DNA of 37,266 nucleotides from Desulfovibrio sp. (GTDB taxonomy: Bacteria; Desulfobacterota; Desulfovibrionia; Desulfovibrionales; Desulfovibrionaceae). The notes below the pieces were generated by a model. The model searched no databases. It saw nothing but the letters and a program-made list of their open reading frames with translations, and was not told where the DNA came from. The stretch is taken from NCBI GenBank assembly GCA_031276485.1, contig JAISMY010000047.1, positions 1 to 37,266 on the forward strand. Reading direction: 5' to 3'. Below are positions 18,489 through 29,234 of this stretch, one piece after another. How positions within the stretch are numbered: position 1 is the first letter of the stretch; each line of letters opens with the position of its first letter. A program made the translations under genes and the position numbers.

Positions 18489-19817
18489 TCAATTGGCTTG
18501 AGTATAGAGGAATGTCGGCGTTTCAAATTCGTCGTCCTCACTGAAAATAAAGCTGTCCTCACCGGGATTGTGCAGACCGCGCCGCTGCGGCCCGACCGTT
18601 GCCTGCGGAGCGCGCACGGTGCGTCCCCGGACCGCGTAGGCCGGGATATGCTCACTTTCCCCGAGGGAAATATCACCGCCCTGCTCGTAGCGGCTGAAAA
18701 TCCTTTTTTTGAGTTCCGGATCCACGGTGTCCAGTCCTTCGGGCAGACGATTGACACGACCGGGCGACTGCAGCGGCGCAGAACCTGCCGTGTTGCGCGC
18801 CGGGGCCGGGGTCAGGGACCGGGTGCCCGCAACTTCGCTGCCGCCCGCCCTGTCTATGCCCGTGGCGATGACCGTGATGCGTATTTCATCGCCCATAGTC
18901 TCGTCTATGCAGGTGCCGAACTTGACGTTCACATCCGCGTGCGCGGACTCCTGCACGATGCCCGCGGCCTCGGCCACTTCATCCAGACCGAGGTTGGCAT
19001 CGGCCGTGATGTTCAGAAGCACGTTGCGCGCCCCGCTTATGGACACGTCCTCAAGCAGCGGGCTGGCAATGGCCGTGCGCGCCGCTTTTCCCGCCCTGTC
19101 TTCTCCCGAGGCCGTGCCCGCGCCCATCATGGCCAGGCCGGAATCGCTCATGACCGTTTTCACGTCGGCGAAATCCACGTTGATGAAACCGGGGGTCATG
19201 ATCAGGTCGGAAATGCCCTGGACGGCGTTCAACAGCACCTCGTCGGCTTTTTTGAGCATTTCCACGAAAGTGGCTTTCTTGTGCGCTATGAGCATCAGAC
19301 GGTCGTTGGGTATGGTGATGAGGCTGTCCACATACTTGCGAAACTCCTCAATGCCCTGTTCCGCCGCCCGGAGCCGCGGTGGACCTTCAAACGAAAAAGG
19401 CTTGGTGACCACGCCCACGGTCAGGATGCCGAGTTCTTTGGCGATCTGGGCGATGACCGGGGCCGCGCCGGTGCCCGTGCCGCCGCCCATGCCCGCGGTG
19501 ACGAAAACCATTTCCGCGCCGTCAAGGCATTGCCGGATCTGCTCCGCGCTTTCGCGGGCCGCTTCGCAGCCTATCTTGGGATTGGAGCCTGCGCCGCGCC
19601 CCTTGGTGAGTTTTGCGCCGATCTGGACTTTCTGTCCGGCCAGGGATTTGTCCAAAGCCTGCAGGTCGGTGTTGGCGACGATGAAACTGACGCCGCGCAA
19701 CCCGGATTCCACCATGGTGTTGACGGCGTTGCCGCCGCCCCCGCCGACGCCGACGACCTTGATGACGGTCTGCTGTTCGTTGCCGCTGTCGCTGCCGTTG
19801 TTGATGATAAGTTCCAT
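18489..19817 (-). CDS. ftsZ: Cell division GTPase FtsZ (442 aa; track ORF is over-extended to 20036)
   Basis: [11 protein letters not shown]...[13 protein letters not shown]; tubulin signature [13 protein letters not shown]. Confidence 0.97.
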   Translation of the reverse strand: MELIINNGSDSGNEQQTVIKVVGVGGGGGNAVNTMVESGLRGVSFIVANTDLQALDKSLAGQKVQIGAKLTKGRGAGSNPKIGCEAARESAEQIRQCLDGAEMVFVTAGMGGGTGTGAAPVIAQIAKELGILTVGVVTKPFSFEGPPRLRAAEQGIEEFRKYVDSLITIPNDRLMLIAHKKATFVEMLKKADEVLLNAVQGISDLIMTPGFINVDFADVKTVMSDSGLAMMGAGTASGEDRAGKAARTAIASPLLEDVSISGARNVLLNITADANLGLDEVAEAAGIVQESAHADVNVKFGTCIDETMGDEIRITVIATGIDRAGGSEVAGTRSLTPAPARNTAGSAPLQSPGRVNRLPEGLDTVDPELKKRIFSRYEQGGDISLGESEHIPAYAVRGRTVRAPQATVGPQRRGLHNPGEDSFIFSEDDEFETPTFLYTQAN

Positions 19818-19878
19818 TGTGCCTCTCCTTGACGTTCCTCGGCGTTGCGCCGGCTTGCGCTGCCGGCTGCCGGATATC

Positions 19879-21105
19879 TTACGATATGGTTCTGAACCAA
19901 TTTTTGATGCCTTGCGCCGCACGGGCGAGAACCGATTCCTCGCTTTTGCGTGAAGTCCGCTCGCCGGCTTCCTTTTCCGCGCCGTAGCGCAACAGTCCCA
20001 CCGCGGTCGCGTACCGGGGGCTGTTGACCACATCACGGAGCCCGCCGATGTTGCGCGGATAACCGATGCGCGTGGGCATGTTGAAAATCTGCTCGGCCAG
20101 TTCCTGACAGCCGTCGAGCAGCACCCCGCCGCCGGTCAGCACGACCCCGGCTCCCACCGCATGCCTGCCCCCGGATTGCCCCAGTTCCCGATCCGCCAGA
20201 CCAAGCAGTTCCTCCATGCGCGGCTGGCAGATTTCAGCCAGCAGCTTACGCGACAGCCGGCGCGACTCCCGCCCGCCCACGGTGGAAACTTCAATGATTT
20301 CATCCATGCTCACCATGTCCGCCATGGCGCAGCCGTACCTGACCTTGATGCGCTCGGCCTCGATCAGCGGCGTGCGCAGACCGGCGGCGATGTCCTTGGT
20401 CAGGTTTTGTCCGCCCAGAGGCAGAACCCCGGTATGCATCACGGCGTCGCCCGAAAACACGGCGATATCCGTGGTGCCGCCGCCCAAATCCACCAGCGCC
20501 ACGCCCAACTCGCGCTCTTCCTCGGTCAGCACGGCCTTGGCCGACGCCATGCACTCCAGCACGATGTCCGCTACGTCCAGACCGCTGTTGTGGCAGGCCT
20601 TGACGATGTTCTGGGTGCTGGCCACGGCGCCGGTCACTATATGCACCTTTACTTCCAGGCGTACCCCGGACATGCCCAGGGGATGGATGATGCCGTGCTG
20701 GTCGTCTACGATGAATTCCTGGGGCAGGGTGTGGATGATTTCGCGGTCCATGGGTATGGGGACCGCGCCGGCGGCCTCCAGCGCCCTGTCCACGTCGCGC
20801 TGCGTGACCTCGCCGCCCTGGATGGCTATGACCCCGTTGCTGTTGATGCTCTTTATATGGCTGCCGGCTATGCCCGCGTACACGGAACGTATTGAGCACC
20901 CGGCCATCAGCTCCGCTTCTTCCAGGGCCTTTTGCACGGATTTGACCGTCTCTCCGATATTGACCACGACACCCTTGCGCAGTCCCGTGGACGGGCTTGT
21001 GCCGATGCCCACGACATCCACGCCGTCTTCGCCCGCTTCGCCCACCACCGCGCAAATCTTGGTGGTGCCGATGTCGAGTCCTATGATCAGTGGTGCCTTT
21101 GCCAT
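19879..21105 (-). CDS. ftsA: Cell division protein FtsA
   Basis: [30 protein letters not shown]. Confidence 0.97.
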   Translation of the reverse strand: MAKAPLIIGLDIGTTKICAVVGEAGEDGVDVVGIGTSPSTGLRKGVVVNIGETVKSVQKALEEAELMAGCSIRSVYAGIAGSHIKSINSNGVIAIQGGEVTQRDVDRALEAAGAVPIPMDREIIHTLPQEFIVDDQHGIIHPLGMSGVRLEVKVHIVTGAVASTQNIVKACHNSGLDVADIVLECMASAKAVLTEEERELGVALVDLGGGTTDIAVFSGDAVMHTGVLPLGGQNLTKDIAAGLRTPLIEAERIKVRYGCAMADMVSMDEIIEVSTVGGRESRRLSRKLLAEICQPRMEELLGLADRELGQSGGRHAVGAGVVLTGGGVLLDGCQELAEQIFNMPTRIGYPRNIGGLRDVVNSPRYATAVGLLRYGAEKEAGERTSRKSEESVLARAAQGIKNWFRTIS

Positions 21106-21141
21106 GTCCTTCTCCTTGAGCCCGCGCCGCTTACCGCGTGG

Positions 21142-22056
21142 TCATCCTGCGGCGGCCCGGCTCTCCGCGCGTCTTTCCACCCATACGTTGACGCCCTGCA
21201 CCCGGATGACGCCCGTCCCCGCCAGTTCTCCCCGGCGTGAAAGGTCGGCCAGCACCCGGCCCAGACGGCGCAGGTTGGAAAGCCAGTCTTCTATATCTAT
21301 GGAAAAGACGGGTCCCGTCTCCTCCGCGACAAGTTCCAAACCTCGCGCGGCGGAAAGCCGGATCAGCGTAATCCCGCCCGCGCCCTGCAGGATCTGCGAG
21401 TCATACAGCGACTTTACCAGATCCGGCAGCAGCCGGCGCAGCCGGCCGGCGCCCGGCTCCACCTCCAGCATGGGAAGCGAAGCTTCGCCGCCGGGAGCGG
21501 CCGGAGCTATGCCGTTGCCGCGCTTATCCGCGTAATACGGTGTGCCTTCGTGCAGGATCCGGAACACAGGGGTCTTCTCCTTAACCGTTATGATGAGTTT
21601 GCCCGGGAGTACCCTCTTCACCGAGGCTTCCTCCACCCAGGGATGTCCGGCCAACGCTTTCTCCACGGCGTCGATGGACAGGGCCAGAGTGTTTGCTCCT
21701 TCCTCTAAATCGACAGTTTTGAGAATTTCTCTAGAGTTCAGGCGGGAATTTCCGTAAATTTCCAAAGTTTTTAAAGCGAAGTAATCGCCGAGCGTCGCGC
21801 TCCTGTAGCCGTAGACCAAAGCCAGGCTTATCCCGGCGAGCAGGAGGAGCAGCAGGGAGCAGAAGCCCAGCATGGAAAGGGCGGAGCGCACGCCGTTCAG
21901 CGGGGAAAGGGGCAGAGCGCGGGGCAGAGCGCGGACCGCGCGCCCGGTCCGGACCGCGCGCCGGCTGTTTTGGGCCGGGGGTCTTCCCGCGCCGCCCCTG
22001 GTCAGGGTGACGATCCTGCCTCTGCGGGCAGGGCGTGACGTTATTGACGCACCCAC
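21142..22056 (-). CDS. ftsQ: Cell division protein FtsQ (POTRA/FtsQ)
   Basis: N-terminal TM, FALKTLEIYGNSRLNSREIL POTRA, KRVLPGKLIITVKEKTPV; position in dcw. Confidence 0.9.
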   Translation of the reverse strand: MGASITSRPARRGRIVTLTRGGAGRPPAQNSRRAVRTGRAVRALPRALPLSPLNGVRSALSMLGFCSLLLLLLAGISLALVYGYRSATLGDYFALKTLEIYGNSRLNSREILKTVDLEEGANTLALSIDAVEKALAGHPWVEEASVKRVLPGKLIITVKEKTPVFRILHEGTPYYADKRGNGIAPAAPGGEASLPMLEVEPGAGRLRRLLPDLVKSLYDSQILQGAGGITLIRLSAARGLELVAEETGPVFSIDIEDWLSNLRRLGRVLADLSRRGELAGTGVIRVQGVNVWVERRAESRAAAG

Positions 22057-22985
22057 AGACAGACTTCCTTTTCCAGCGTGAACCCGCTGTGCCGCCTGAC
22101 CGCCTCGACGGCCGTATTGATAAGTTCCAGAGCCGCCGCGCTGCTTCCGCCGCCCTCGTTGACGAGAAAGCCGGCGTGCAGGGAGGAGAAGCGCATGCCG
22201 CCCAGGGCCTTGCCTTTCATACCCGCCTCTTCCAGAAGGCGTCCGGCCGGAACGTCCGGGGCGGGATTTTTGAAAACGCAGCCGGCGCTTGCCGCGCTCA
22301 CCGGTTGGCGCAGCCGTTTTTCCGCAAGAAAAGCGCGCATGCGTGAACGCACCCTGTCTTTGCCGCTTTCGGACAAGACGAAGACCGCCTCCAGCAGCAG
22401 CAGCACGGGAAATTCACCCGCAGCCGGGGCCGGGCTGCCGAAAGGCAGTCCCAGGCAACGGGCGCTCCGATAGGAAAACTCCGCCTGTTCCGCGTCCGGC
22501 CGGATTTCCCGCAGGCCCGTGCGCGCTGAAAATACCGTCAGGGAACGCAGCAGCGGACCGACTTCCGTGCCGAAAGACCCCGCGTTCATGGCCACGGACC
22601 CGCCCACGCTGCCGGGAATACCCGCCAGACCTTCCAGGCCGCCGAGTCCGGCGGCGGCGGCGGCGTTCAGCAGGGCGGAGAGAGGCAGGCCCGCCGGGGC
22701 CTTTGCCCATACTTCAGCGCCGTGTCTTTCAAACGATACCTTATCACGCGGCTCCTGACGAATCAGCACCAGAGGCAGGTCCCCGTCGGCGGCGATAATG
22801 TTGCTGCCTTTGCCGATGACGGCGGGCAGGCCGCCGAGTCCGGCGACCAGGCCGGGCAATTTATCCGCCCCTGCCTTGTCGTGCAGCACAATTTCGGCAA
22901 CGGGCTTCCCTCCCAGGCGGATGCCGGTGATTTCCGAAAGCGGAGGGGCGTCTCCTACGCGCAGAGAGCGGGTCGCGTGTCTCAC
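22041..22985 (-). CDS. murB: UDP-N-acetylenolpyruvoylglucosamine reductase
   Basis: [36 protein letters not shown]. Confidence 0.94.
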   Translation of the reverse strand: MRHATRSLRVGDAPPLSEITGIRLGGKPVAEIVLHDKAGADKLPGLVAGLGGLPAVIGKGSNIIAADGDLPLVLIRQEPRDKVSFERHGAEVWAKAPAGLPLSALLNAAAAAGLGGLEGLAGIPGSVGGSVAMNAGSFGTEVGPLLRSLTVFSARTGLREIRPDAEQAEFSYRSARCLGLPFGSPAPAAGEFPVLLLLEAVFVLSESGKDRVRSRMRAFLAEKRLRQPVSAASAGCVFKNPAPDVPAGRLLEEAGMKGKALGGMRFSSLHAGFLVNEGGGSSAAALELINTAVEAVRRHSGFTLEKEVCLWVRQ

Positions 22986-24352
22986 GGCATCGCCAGCCAG
23001 CGGGGCCCGATTGTGGTTATATTGCCCGCGCCCAGGGTCAACAGCAGGTCGCCCTCGCGCAGTTCCCTGTCCAGGCGTTCCGGAAGCGTATCAAAATCGT
23101 CGCAGAAGCAGACGTCCTTACCGGAGGACTGCCGTATGCCGCGGGCCAGGTCCGCGCCTGAAACGCCGGGCAGAGGAGCTTCGGAAGCCGCGTAAATTTC
23201 CGTGAGAAAGAGCTTGTCCACCCCGGTGAACACCTTGCAGAAGTCGCCGAAGAGCGCCTTTGTGCGCGTATAACGGTGCGGCTGGAAGGCGGCGACCACT
23301 CTGCGGCCGGGCAAAAAGTCGCGCACGGCCTCCAGGGTCGCGGCGATTTCCGCCGGATGATGGCCGTAATCGTCCAGCACCAGGACGCCCCGTTTTTCTC
23401 CCTTGCGCTCGAAACGGCGGGCTACGCCCTTGAATTTGCGCAGGGCCTCGGCGCAGACCTCGAAGGGCACGTCCGCGTGCAAGGCAACGCCGACGGCGCC
23501 GAGGGCGTTCAGGATGTTGTGCCGGCCCGGCTGGGCGGGGCTTATCCGGCCCAGGCGCACACCGCGCAGACGCACCGTCCAGGAACCCGCGCCGGGACCG
23601 CCCGCCGCTTCGGCCGTCAGGTCGTTGCCGGCGTTGAAGCCGTAGGTCATTACCGGACGGTTCACGCGCGGCAGGATGCGCCGCACGCCGGGGTCGTCCC
23701 CGCAGACCACGTTTATGCCGTAAAAAGGCACCTTGTTCATGAAGCGGACAAAGGCTTCGTCTATGCTGTCCCGGTCGGGGTAAAAATCCAGGTGATCCAT
23801 GTCCACATTGGTGACCACGTTCATTATCGGAAAGAGGCAGAGGAAGGAGCCGTCGGATTCGTCGGCCTCGGCGATCAGGAATTCGCCGCCGCCCAGACGC
23901 GCGTTGGCTCCGTATGCGTTCAGCCTGCCGCCTATGATCACGGTGGGATCGGCGCCCGCCGCGTCAAAAACGGCGGCAAGAAAGGAAGTCGTCGTCGTCT
24001 TGCCGTGCGTGCCGGCTATGGCTATACCGGTGCGCAGGCGCATCAGTTCGGCCAGCATCTCGGCCCTGGGGATCACGGGAATGCCGCGCTCCCTGGCCGC
24101 CGTCACTTCCGGATTGTCGTCGCCCACGGCCGTGGATTTGACCAGCACATGCGGCTGCAGGAGATTGGCGGCGGCATGGCCGGCGACAATGCGCGCCCCG
24201 AGTTCGCGCAGGCGCACGACGGCTGCGCCTTCGGCCAGATCCGACCCGTGCACGTCGTAACCGAGATTGATCAGCACCTCGGCTATGCCGCTCATGCCGG
24301 CCCCGCCTATGCCCACCATATGTACGCTTTTTATGTTCCGCATACTGCTCAT
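22982..24352 (-). CDS. murC: UDP-N-acetylmuramate--L-alanine ligase
   Basis: [44 protein letters not shown]. Confidence 0.96.
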   Translation of the reverse strand: MSSMRNIKSVHMVGIGGAGMSGIAEVLINLGYDVHGSDLAEGAAVVRLRELGARIVAGHAAANLLQPHVLVKSTAVGDDNPEVTAARERGIPVIPRAEMLAELMRLRTGIAIAGTHGKTTTTSFLAAVFDAAGADPTVIIGGRLNAYGANARLGGGEFLIAEADESDGSFLCLFPIMNVVTNVDMDHLDFYPDRDSIDEAFVRFMNKVPFYGINVVCGDDPGVRRILPRVNRPVMTYGFNAGNDLTAEAAGGPGAGSWTVRLRGVRLGRISPAQPGRHNILNALGAVGVALHADVPFEVCAEALRKFKGVARRFERKGEKRGVLVLDDYGHHPAEIAATLEAVRDFLPGRRVVAAFQPHRYTRTKALFGDFCKVFTGVDKLFLTEIYAASEAPLPGVSGADLARGIRQSSGKDVCFCDDFDTLPERLDRELREGDLLLTLGAGNITTIGPRWLAMP

Positions 24353-25572
24353 GCCGTCCCTCCGGCGCGCCCCGTATCGCCGTCCCGCGTATTCATGCCG
24401 TCTTCGCCGCGCTGCCGGTCAACGGACCTGCTCCGCGCCGGCTCCGTTTTTCCTTCCCCGATCAGGCCGGCGAGGGCCTCGGCCATGTGCGCGGCCGCGC
24501 GCGGTCGTGCCGCGTCCAGGGCTTTTGCGGACATGACGCGCAGTTTCGCCTTGTCTTTCAGGAGAGACAGCAGGATTTCGGCCGCTGTCTCCGGGTGCGT
24601 TGCAAAGCATTCCTGTTCCAGTACCTCCGCTGCGCCGGCCTCTGCCATGACGCGCGCGTTAAAACGCTGATGATCGCGTGCGGCATGCGGGAAGGGCACG
24701 AGCAGCGAAGGCAGCCCGGCGGCGCAGAGTTCGGCCGCCGTCGTTGCCCCGGCCCGGCAGAAGGCCAGGTCCGCCCAGGCGTAGGCCCTGCTCACGTCGT
24801 CGATAAAAGGCACGGCCTCGGCCTTTCCCGTCCCGAGCGCTTTGTACGCCGCGCTCACGGATGCGAAGTCTTCGCTCCCCGTCTGGTGGAGAATTTCCAC
24901 CCCGGCGTCCGACAGGGCGGCGGCCGCGTCGGCTACCGCCAGATTCACAGCACGCGCTCCGCGGCTGCCGCCCATGACCAGCAGCCGCGGAGCGCGTTCC
25001 TGCCCGGCGCAGTTTTCGGGAAGCGCCGCCTTTTGCCGCGCCCGCTCATACAGCGCGGCGATGTCGGCGCGCACGGGGTTGCCGGTCAGCAGGGTTTTGC
25101 GCGCGTCAAAAGCCCCGGTAAGATCGGGCATGGACAAAAAGACGCGCCGGGCCATGCGCCCCAGGATGCGGTTGCCGATGCCCGGCAGGGCGTTCTGCTC
25201 ATGCACCGCCGTCGGTATGCCGAGCAGGGCGGCGGCTGAAACTCCGGCAAAGGAGGCATAGCCGCCGAAGCCTACGGCAGCGTGCGGAGAAAATTTGCGG
25301 ATGACCAGCGCCGCTGCAGCCAGGGCGCGCAACATGCCGGGTACGGCCCCCAGGGCGCGCGCGCCGCGCCCCATGAACCCGCGCACGGGCAGGGCGATGA
25401 AGTCCAGTCCCGCCGCCGCGGCCAACCTGCCTTCCGGCCCGTACGCGCCGCCCATGAACAGGATGCGCGTCCCCGGCCCGCGCCGCGCGAGTTCCCCGGC
25501 CAGCGCCAGCGCCGGAAAAATATGCCCTCCCGTGCCGCCGCTGCTGAGCAGGATGCGCCTTTCTCCCGTCAT
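24349..25572 (-). CDS. murG: UDP-GlcNAc:undecaprenyl-PP-MurNAc-pentapeptide GlcNAc transferase (407 aa; track ORF over-extended to 26640)
   Basis: [52 protein letters not shown]. Confidence 0.95.
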   Translation of the reverse strand: MTGERRILLSSGGTGGHIFPALALAGELARRGPGTRILFMGGAYGPEGRLAAAAGLDFIALPVRGFMGRGARALGAVPGMLRALAAAALVIRKFSPHAAVGFGGYASFAGVSAAALLGIPTAVHEQNALPGIGNRILGRMARRVFLSMPDLTGAFDARKTLLTGNPVRADIAALYERARQKAALPENCAGQERAPRLLVMGGSRGARAVNLAVADAAAALSDAGVEILHQTGSEDFASVSAAYKALGTGKAEAVPFIDDVSRAYAWADLAFCRAGATTAAELCAAGLPSLLVPFPHAARDHQRFNARVMAEAGAAEVLEQECFATHPETAAEILLSLLKDKAKLRVMSAKALDAARPRAAAHMAEALAGLIGEGKTEPARSRSVDRQRGEDGMNTRDGDTGRAGGTA

Positions 25573-26693
25573 GCGTTCTCCATGTCGCGCGACAAATTGA
25601 GCAGCAGCCCCACGCAGATCAGCGATGCCGTCAGGCTGCTCCCGCCGTAACTGATGAAGGGCATAGGCACTCCCTTGGGCGGCACCACGCCCATAACCAC
25701 CGCCAGATTGACCACGCAGGACAACGCCGGGACCAGCAACAGCCCGAAGGCCGTGAGCCGCAGACGCATATCCTGCTGGCCGAGCGCGATGCGCATGCCG
25801 CGCTGAAAAAAGCAGAGCAGCAGCAAAAACACCAGTGAAATCCCGATAAATCCCGTTTCCTCCCCCATTACGGCCATAATGAAGTCGTTGTGCGCCTCGG
25901 GCAGATAAAAGAGTTTCTGTTTGCCTGCGCCAAGTCCCGCCCCGGACAGCCCGCCCGATCCGAAGGCGTAAAACGACTGCACGAGGTGATAGCCGCTGTC
26001 CGAGGCGTCGGCAAAGGGATCGCGGAAGGCCAGCAGACGGCGGAAGCGGTAAGGTTCGGCTACCACCAGCAGGTAGGCGCCCGCAGCGGCCGTGAGACCG
26101 GAACCGATGAGATAGACAAGGCGCGTCCCTCCGGCAAAACACATGAAAAACAGCAGGATAGCGCAAAAAGCCGCCCCCCCGAAGTCCGGCTGCTTGAGCA
26201 GCAGGGCGCACATGGCGCCCGTAATCAGGAAAGGGGGCAGTACTCCCTTGCTGAAACTCTTCACGATGGTCTGCTTGGTGCCCATGAAGTAGGCCAGGTA
26301 CAGAACCAGCGCGATCTTGGCGAATTCCATGGGCTGCATGCGCAGGGGGCCGAGGCCTATCCAGCGGTTCGCGCCCTTGGCGGCCGCGCCCAGAGGCGTC
26401 AGGCAGGCGGCCAGCAGGACAAAACTGAGCAGCAGGGCCGGGTAATGCAGACGCTCCAGCACCCGGCGCGGCAGGGAAGCGGCCAGGGCCAGGACCAGGC
26501 CGCCGACCAGCAGGAACAGAAGCTGGCGCTTGAAGAAGTAATAAGTGTCGGCCTGGACGCGCTCGGCGGAAATGCCGCTGGCGGAAAAGACCATGGTCAG
26601 GCCCAGGAAGACCAGGACCATGACGACGGCCAACAGCCACCAGTCCGGACGGCCGCGCGGCGCGGCCGCGGCGGCCTGCGCGCCGGCGCTCAT
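25569..26693 (-). CDS. ftsW: Lipid II polymerase / SEDS protein FtsW
   Basis: SEDS polytopic protein; GLTMVFSASG, GPLRMQPMEFAKIALVLYLA, PFISYGGSS. Confidence 0.95.
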   Translation of the reverse strand: MSAGAQAAAAAPRGRPDWWLLAVVMVLVFLGLTMVFSASGISAERVQADTYYFFKRQLLFLLVGGLVLALAASLPRRVLERLHYPALLLSFVLLAACLTPLGAAAKGANRWIGLGPLRMQPMEFAKIALVLYLAYFMGTKQTIVKSFSKGVLPPFLITGAMCALLLKQPDFGGAAFCAILLFFMCFAGGTRLVYLIGSGLTAAAGAYLLVVAEPYRFRRLLAFRDPFADASDSGYHLVQSFYAFGSGGLSGAGLGAGKQKLFYLPEAHNDFIMAVMGEETGFIGISLVFLLLLCFFQRGMRIALGQQDMRLRLTAFGLLLVPALSCVVNLAVVMGVVPPKGVPMPFISYGGSSLTASLICVGLLLNLSRDMENA

Positions 26694-28075
26694 TGCGCCT
26701 CCTCTCCGGCGGCGGCCGCGACCAGACTCCGTAAATGATCGCCGCGCTCCTTGTAACTGCCGTACAAATCGTAACTTGCGGTTGCGGGCGAAAGCAGAAC
26801 GACGTCGCCTGTCCGCGCCGCGGCGCGCAGGCGCTGCAGGGCAGCCGGCAGTTCCGGATCCCAGGTCAGAGGCACGGTTTCGCTCCAGGCTTTTTCAAAA
26901 TATTCCCGGCTCGCCCCGAACAGGGCGACGGCCTTGACCTTTGCCGACAGCAGGGGACGCAGGGATTCCAGGTCCCCGCCCTTGAAACGCCCGCCGGCCA
27001 GCAGCAGCAGCGGGGCGTCGAAACTCAGCAGAGCCGCGCGCAGGGCGTCCACCGTAGTGCTTTTGGAATCGTTGACGTAACTGACGCCGTCCAGTTCTCC
27101 CACCTTTTCCAGGCGATGCGGCAAAGGCGCGAAGGCGGCCGCGGCGCGCGCCGCGTCCGCTTCGCTCACGCCGAATTCGGCCGCCGCGAGGTAGGCGGCT
27201 TCGGCGTTTGCGGCGTTGTGCGCGCCTGCGAGCCTGCCCATGGGGAAGCGCCCCGCGGCCCGGAATATTTTCAAACGGCCCTTGAAGCCCCGCCGGCGGT
27301 ATTCTTCCGCCGTATCTTCATGCACTACGGCAAGGTCGTCTTTCTCCTGCCCTGCAAATATGCTGAACTTGGCCGCGCTGTATTCGGCCATGTCCGCGTG
27401 ACGGTCCAGGTGATTGGCGGTCAGATTGAGCAGGACAGCCGCCCTGGGACGCAGGCTGAACATGCACTGAAGCTGGAAACTTGACAGTTCCAGCACCAGG
27501 ACGTCGGCAGTATCGCCGGACAGCGCGTATTCCGAAAGCGGCACGCCTATGTTGCCTCCGAGAAAAACCTTTTTGCCCGCCTCGCGCAGCATGGCCGCGG
27601 CCAGGCTGACAGTGGTCGTCTTGCCGCTTGTGCCGGTTACGGCCAATACAGGCTCGCGCACGCAGCGCAGGGCGAGTTCCGTTTCGCCGATCAACGGCGG
27701 ATTTCCGGCCGCGGCCCGCAGGGAATCCAGCGCTGCGGGCGGCACGCCGGGACTGACGACGATCAGGGCGGCGCCCCGGAACTGTTCCGGCGTATGTTCC
27801 CCCGGCAGCAGTTCGAAACCCGCCTCGCGAGCTCTCTCAAGCACTTCCTGCCCAGGATTCGCGTCGCGCTCCAGAAGCCGGACGCGCGCGCCCCGCGCGG
27901 CCAGCAGGCGAGCCGCCGCAAAACCCGAAAGGCCCGCCCCGACCACAACGGCCGTTGCCCCCGGCGCGAACGGCGCTTCCCTTGCCGGCGCTCCCTCCCT
28001 TTCGGGAGAGGTCGTCGCCCCCGTCACGAGCGGCGCTTCTCCAGGCGAACGGCGCTTAGTCGATTGCGGGTTCAT
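26690..28075 (-). CDS. murD: UDP-N-acetylmuramoylalanine--D-glutamate ligase
   Basis: VVVGAGLSGFAAARLL, VTGTSGKTTTVSLAAAML, NDSKSTTVDALRAAL, LLLAGGRFKGGD. Confidence 0.95.
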   Translation of the reverse strand: MNPQSTKRRSPGEAPLVTGATTSPEREGAPAREAPFAPGATAVVVGAGLSGFAAARLLAARGARVRLLERDANPGQEVLERAREAGFELLPGEHTPEQFRGAALIVVSPGVPPAALDSLRAAAGNPPLIGETELALRCVREPVLAVTGTSGKTTTVSLAAAMLREAGKKVFLGGNIGVPLSEYALSGDTADVLVLELSSFQLQCMFSLRPRAAVLLNLTANHLDRHADMAEYSAAKFSIFAGQEKDDLAVVHEDTAEEYRRRGFKGRLKIFRAAGRFPMGRLAGAHNAANAEAAYLAAAEFGVSEADAARAAAAFAPLPHRLEKVGELDGVSYVNDSKSTTVDALRAALLSFDAPLLLLAGGRFKGGDLESLRPLLSAKVKAVALFGASREYFEKAWSETVPLTWDPELPAALQRLRAAARTGDVVLLSPATASYDLYGSYKERGDHLRSLVAAAAGEEAQ

Positions 28076-28106
28076 GACGCCTGCCTTCCTTCAGCGCAGT
28101 TTGAGT
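28067..28106. repeat. mraY/murD junction repeat, copy A
   Basis: gttcatgacgcctgccttccttcagcgcagtttgag; partner at 28139-28173. Confidence 0.8.
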
Positions 28107-28146
28107 TTGAGGGATTACTGTTCCCATGCATCGCGAAGCGGTTCAT
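28072..28146 (-). CDS. 24-codon bridging ORF between mraY and murD (MNRFAMHGNSNPSNSNCAEGRQAS*)
   Basis: ATG 14 nt inside the gap after the mraY stop; TGA overlaps the murD start as ATGA. Confidence 0.4.
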   Translation of the reverse strand: MNRFAMHGNSNPSNSNCAEGRQAS

Positions 28147-28173
28147 GACGCCTTCCTTCAGCGCAGCTTGAGT
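28139..28173. repeat. mraY/murD junction repeat, copy B
   Basis: gcggttcatgacgccttccttcagcgcagcttgag; one substitution and a 4-nt indel relative to copy A. Confidence 0.8.
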
Positions 28174-29234
28174 ACGGAGAGCGCGGCCAGGGCCAGCAGG
28201 GCCGAGGTTATCCAGAAACGTATGATGATTTTCGATTCCGGAGTACCCGCCAACTCGAAATGGTGATGCAGGGGCGCCATGCGCAGAATGCGCTTGCCGC
28301 CCGTGAACTTGAACCAGCCCACCTGCAGGATTACGGACAGCGTTTCCACGACGAACAGCCCGCCGACCACCAGCAGCAGCAATTCCTGCTTGCAGAGCAC
28401 GGACAGAAAACCAAGCGTTCCCCCCAGGGACAGGGAACCGGTATCGCCCATAAAAATCTGGGCCGGGTAGGCGTTGAACCACAAAAAGCCTATGCACGCC
28501 CCGGCAAACGCGCCGCAGAACACCGTCACCTCACCCACGCCCGGCACATGCGCTATCTGCAGATAGCCCGCCATGGCGGCGTTGCCCGCCACATACACGA
28601 ATACCGCGAAACATATGCCGGCAACGATGACCGGACCGGCGGCAAGACCGTCAAGCCCGTCCGTCAGGTTCACGCCGTTGGAAGCTCCGGCCATGACCAG
28701 TACCGCGAAAGGCAGGTAAAACAACCCGAGATCCGGTGTGAAATTCTTGAAAAAGGGCACGGACAGTTCCGTGGAATAGGCCGGCAGGGTGTACAGGAGA
28801 CACATGGCCGCGCCGGCGACCAGCAACTGTCCGGCAAGTTTACTTTTTGCGCTCAGCCCCTTGTTGTTTTTACGCCGTATTTTCAGGTAATCGTCCGCAA
28901 AACCCACGCCGGCGAAACCCAGAAACACGAACATGCACAGCAAGACGCAGGGATTGGTCCAGTCGCCCCAGAGCAACATGCTCACGGTCAGGGAAAAGGC
29001 TATGAGCAGGCCGCCCATGGTCGGGGTTCCCGCTTTGCAGCGGTGCGTTTCCACGTCTTCCAGAATATACTGCCCGAGCTTGAGCCGGCGGAGTTTCTCA
29101 ATAAACAGCGGACCGACCAGCACGGCTATGATCAGCGCCGTGAGCAAGGCCCATACGGAGCGGAAGGTTATGTAGCGGAAGACGTTGAAGACGCTGACTT
29201 CCGAACTCAAGGGATAAATCAGGTTATAAAACAC
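28158..29234 (-). CDS. mraY: Phospho-N-acetylmuramoyl-pentapeptide transferase (358 aa, GTG start; track ORF over-extended to 29777)
   Basis: [40 protein letters not shown]. Confidence 0.96.
   Translation of the reverse strand: MFYNLIYPLSSEVSVFNVFRYITFRSVWALLTALIIAVLVGPLFIEKLRRLKLGQYILEDVETHRCKAGTPTMGGLLIAFSLTVSMLLWGDWTNPCVLLCMFVFLGFAGVGFADDYLKIRRKNNKGLSAKSKLAGQLLVAGAAMCLLYTLPAYSTELSVPFFKNFTPDLGLFYLPFAVLVMAGASNGVNLTDGLDGLAAGPVIVAGICFAVFVYVAGNAAMAGYLQIAHVPGVGEVTVFCGAFAGACIGFLWFNAYPAQIFMGDTGSLSLGGTLGFLSVLCKQELLLLVVGGLFVVETLSVILQVGWFKFTGGKRILRMAPLHHHFELAGTPESKIIIRFWITSALLALAALSVLKLR

Noticed and set aside
18489-20036. 515-aa FtsZ with N-terminal extension
   Set aside because: The extension reads through ftsA 3' sequence; canonical FtsZ N-terminus MELIINN with SD at 19817.
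22041-22056. Missing ddl between murB and ftsQ as an unusual deletion
   Set aside because: Absence of ddl at this position is common outside enterobacteria; not notable.
23276-24670. 464-aa plus-strand ORF antisense to murC/murG
   Set aside because: High-GC shadow ORF, low-complexity His/Gln/Ala composition and no recognisable domain.
24349-26640. Single 763-aa MurG-containing protein
   Set aside because: The upstream half is an out-of-frame reading of ftsW; the true murG start is at 25572, overlapping the ftsW stop.
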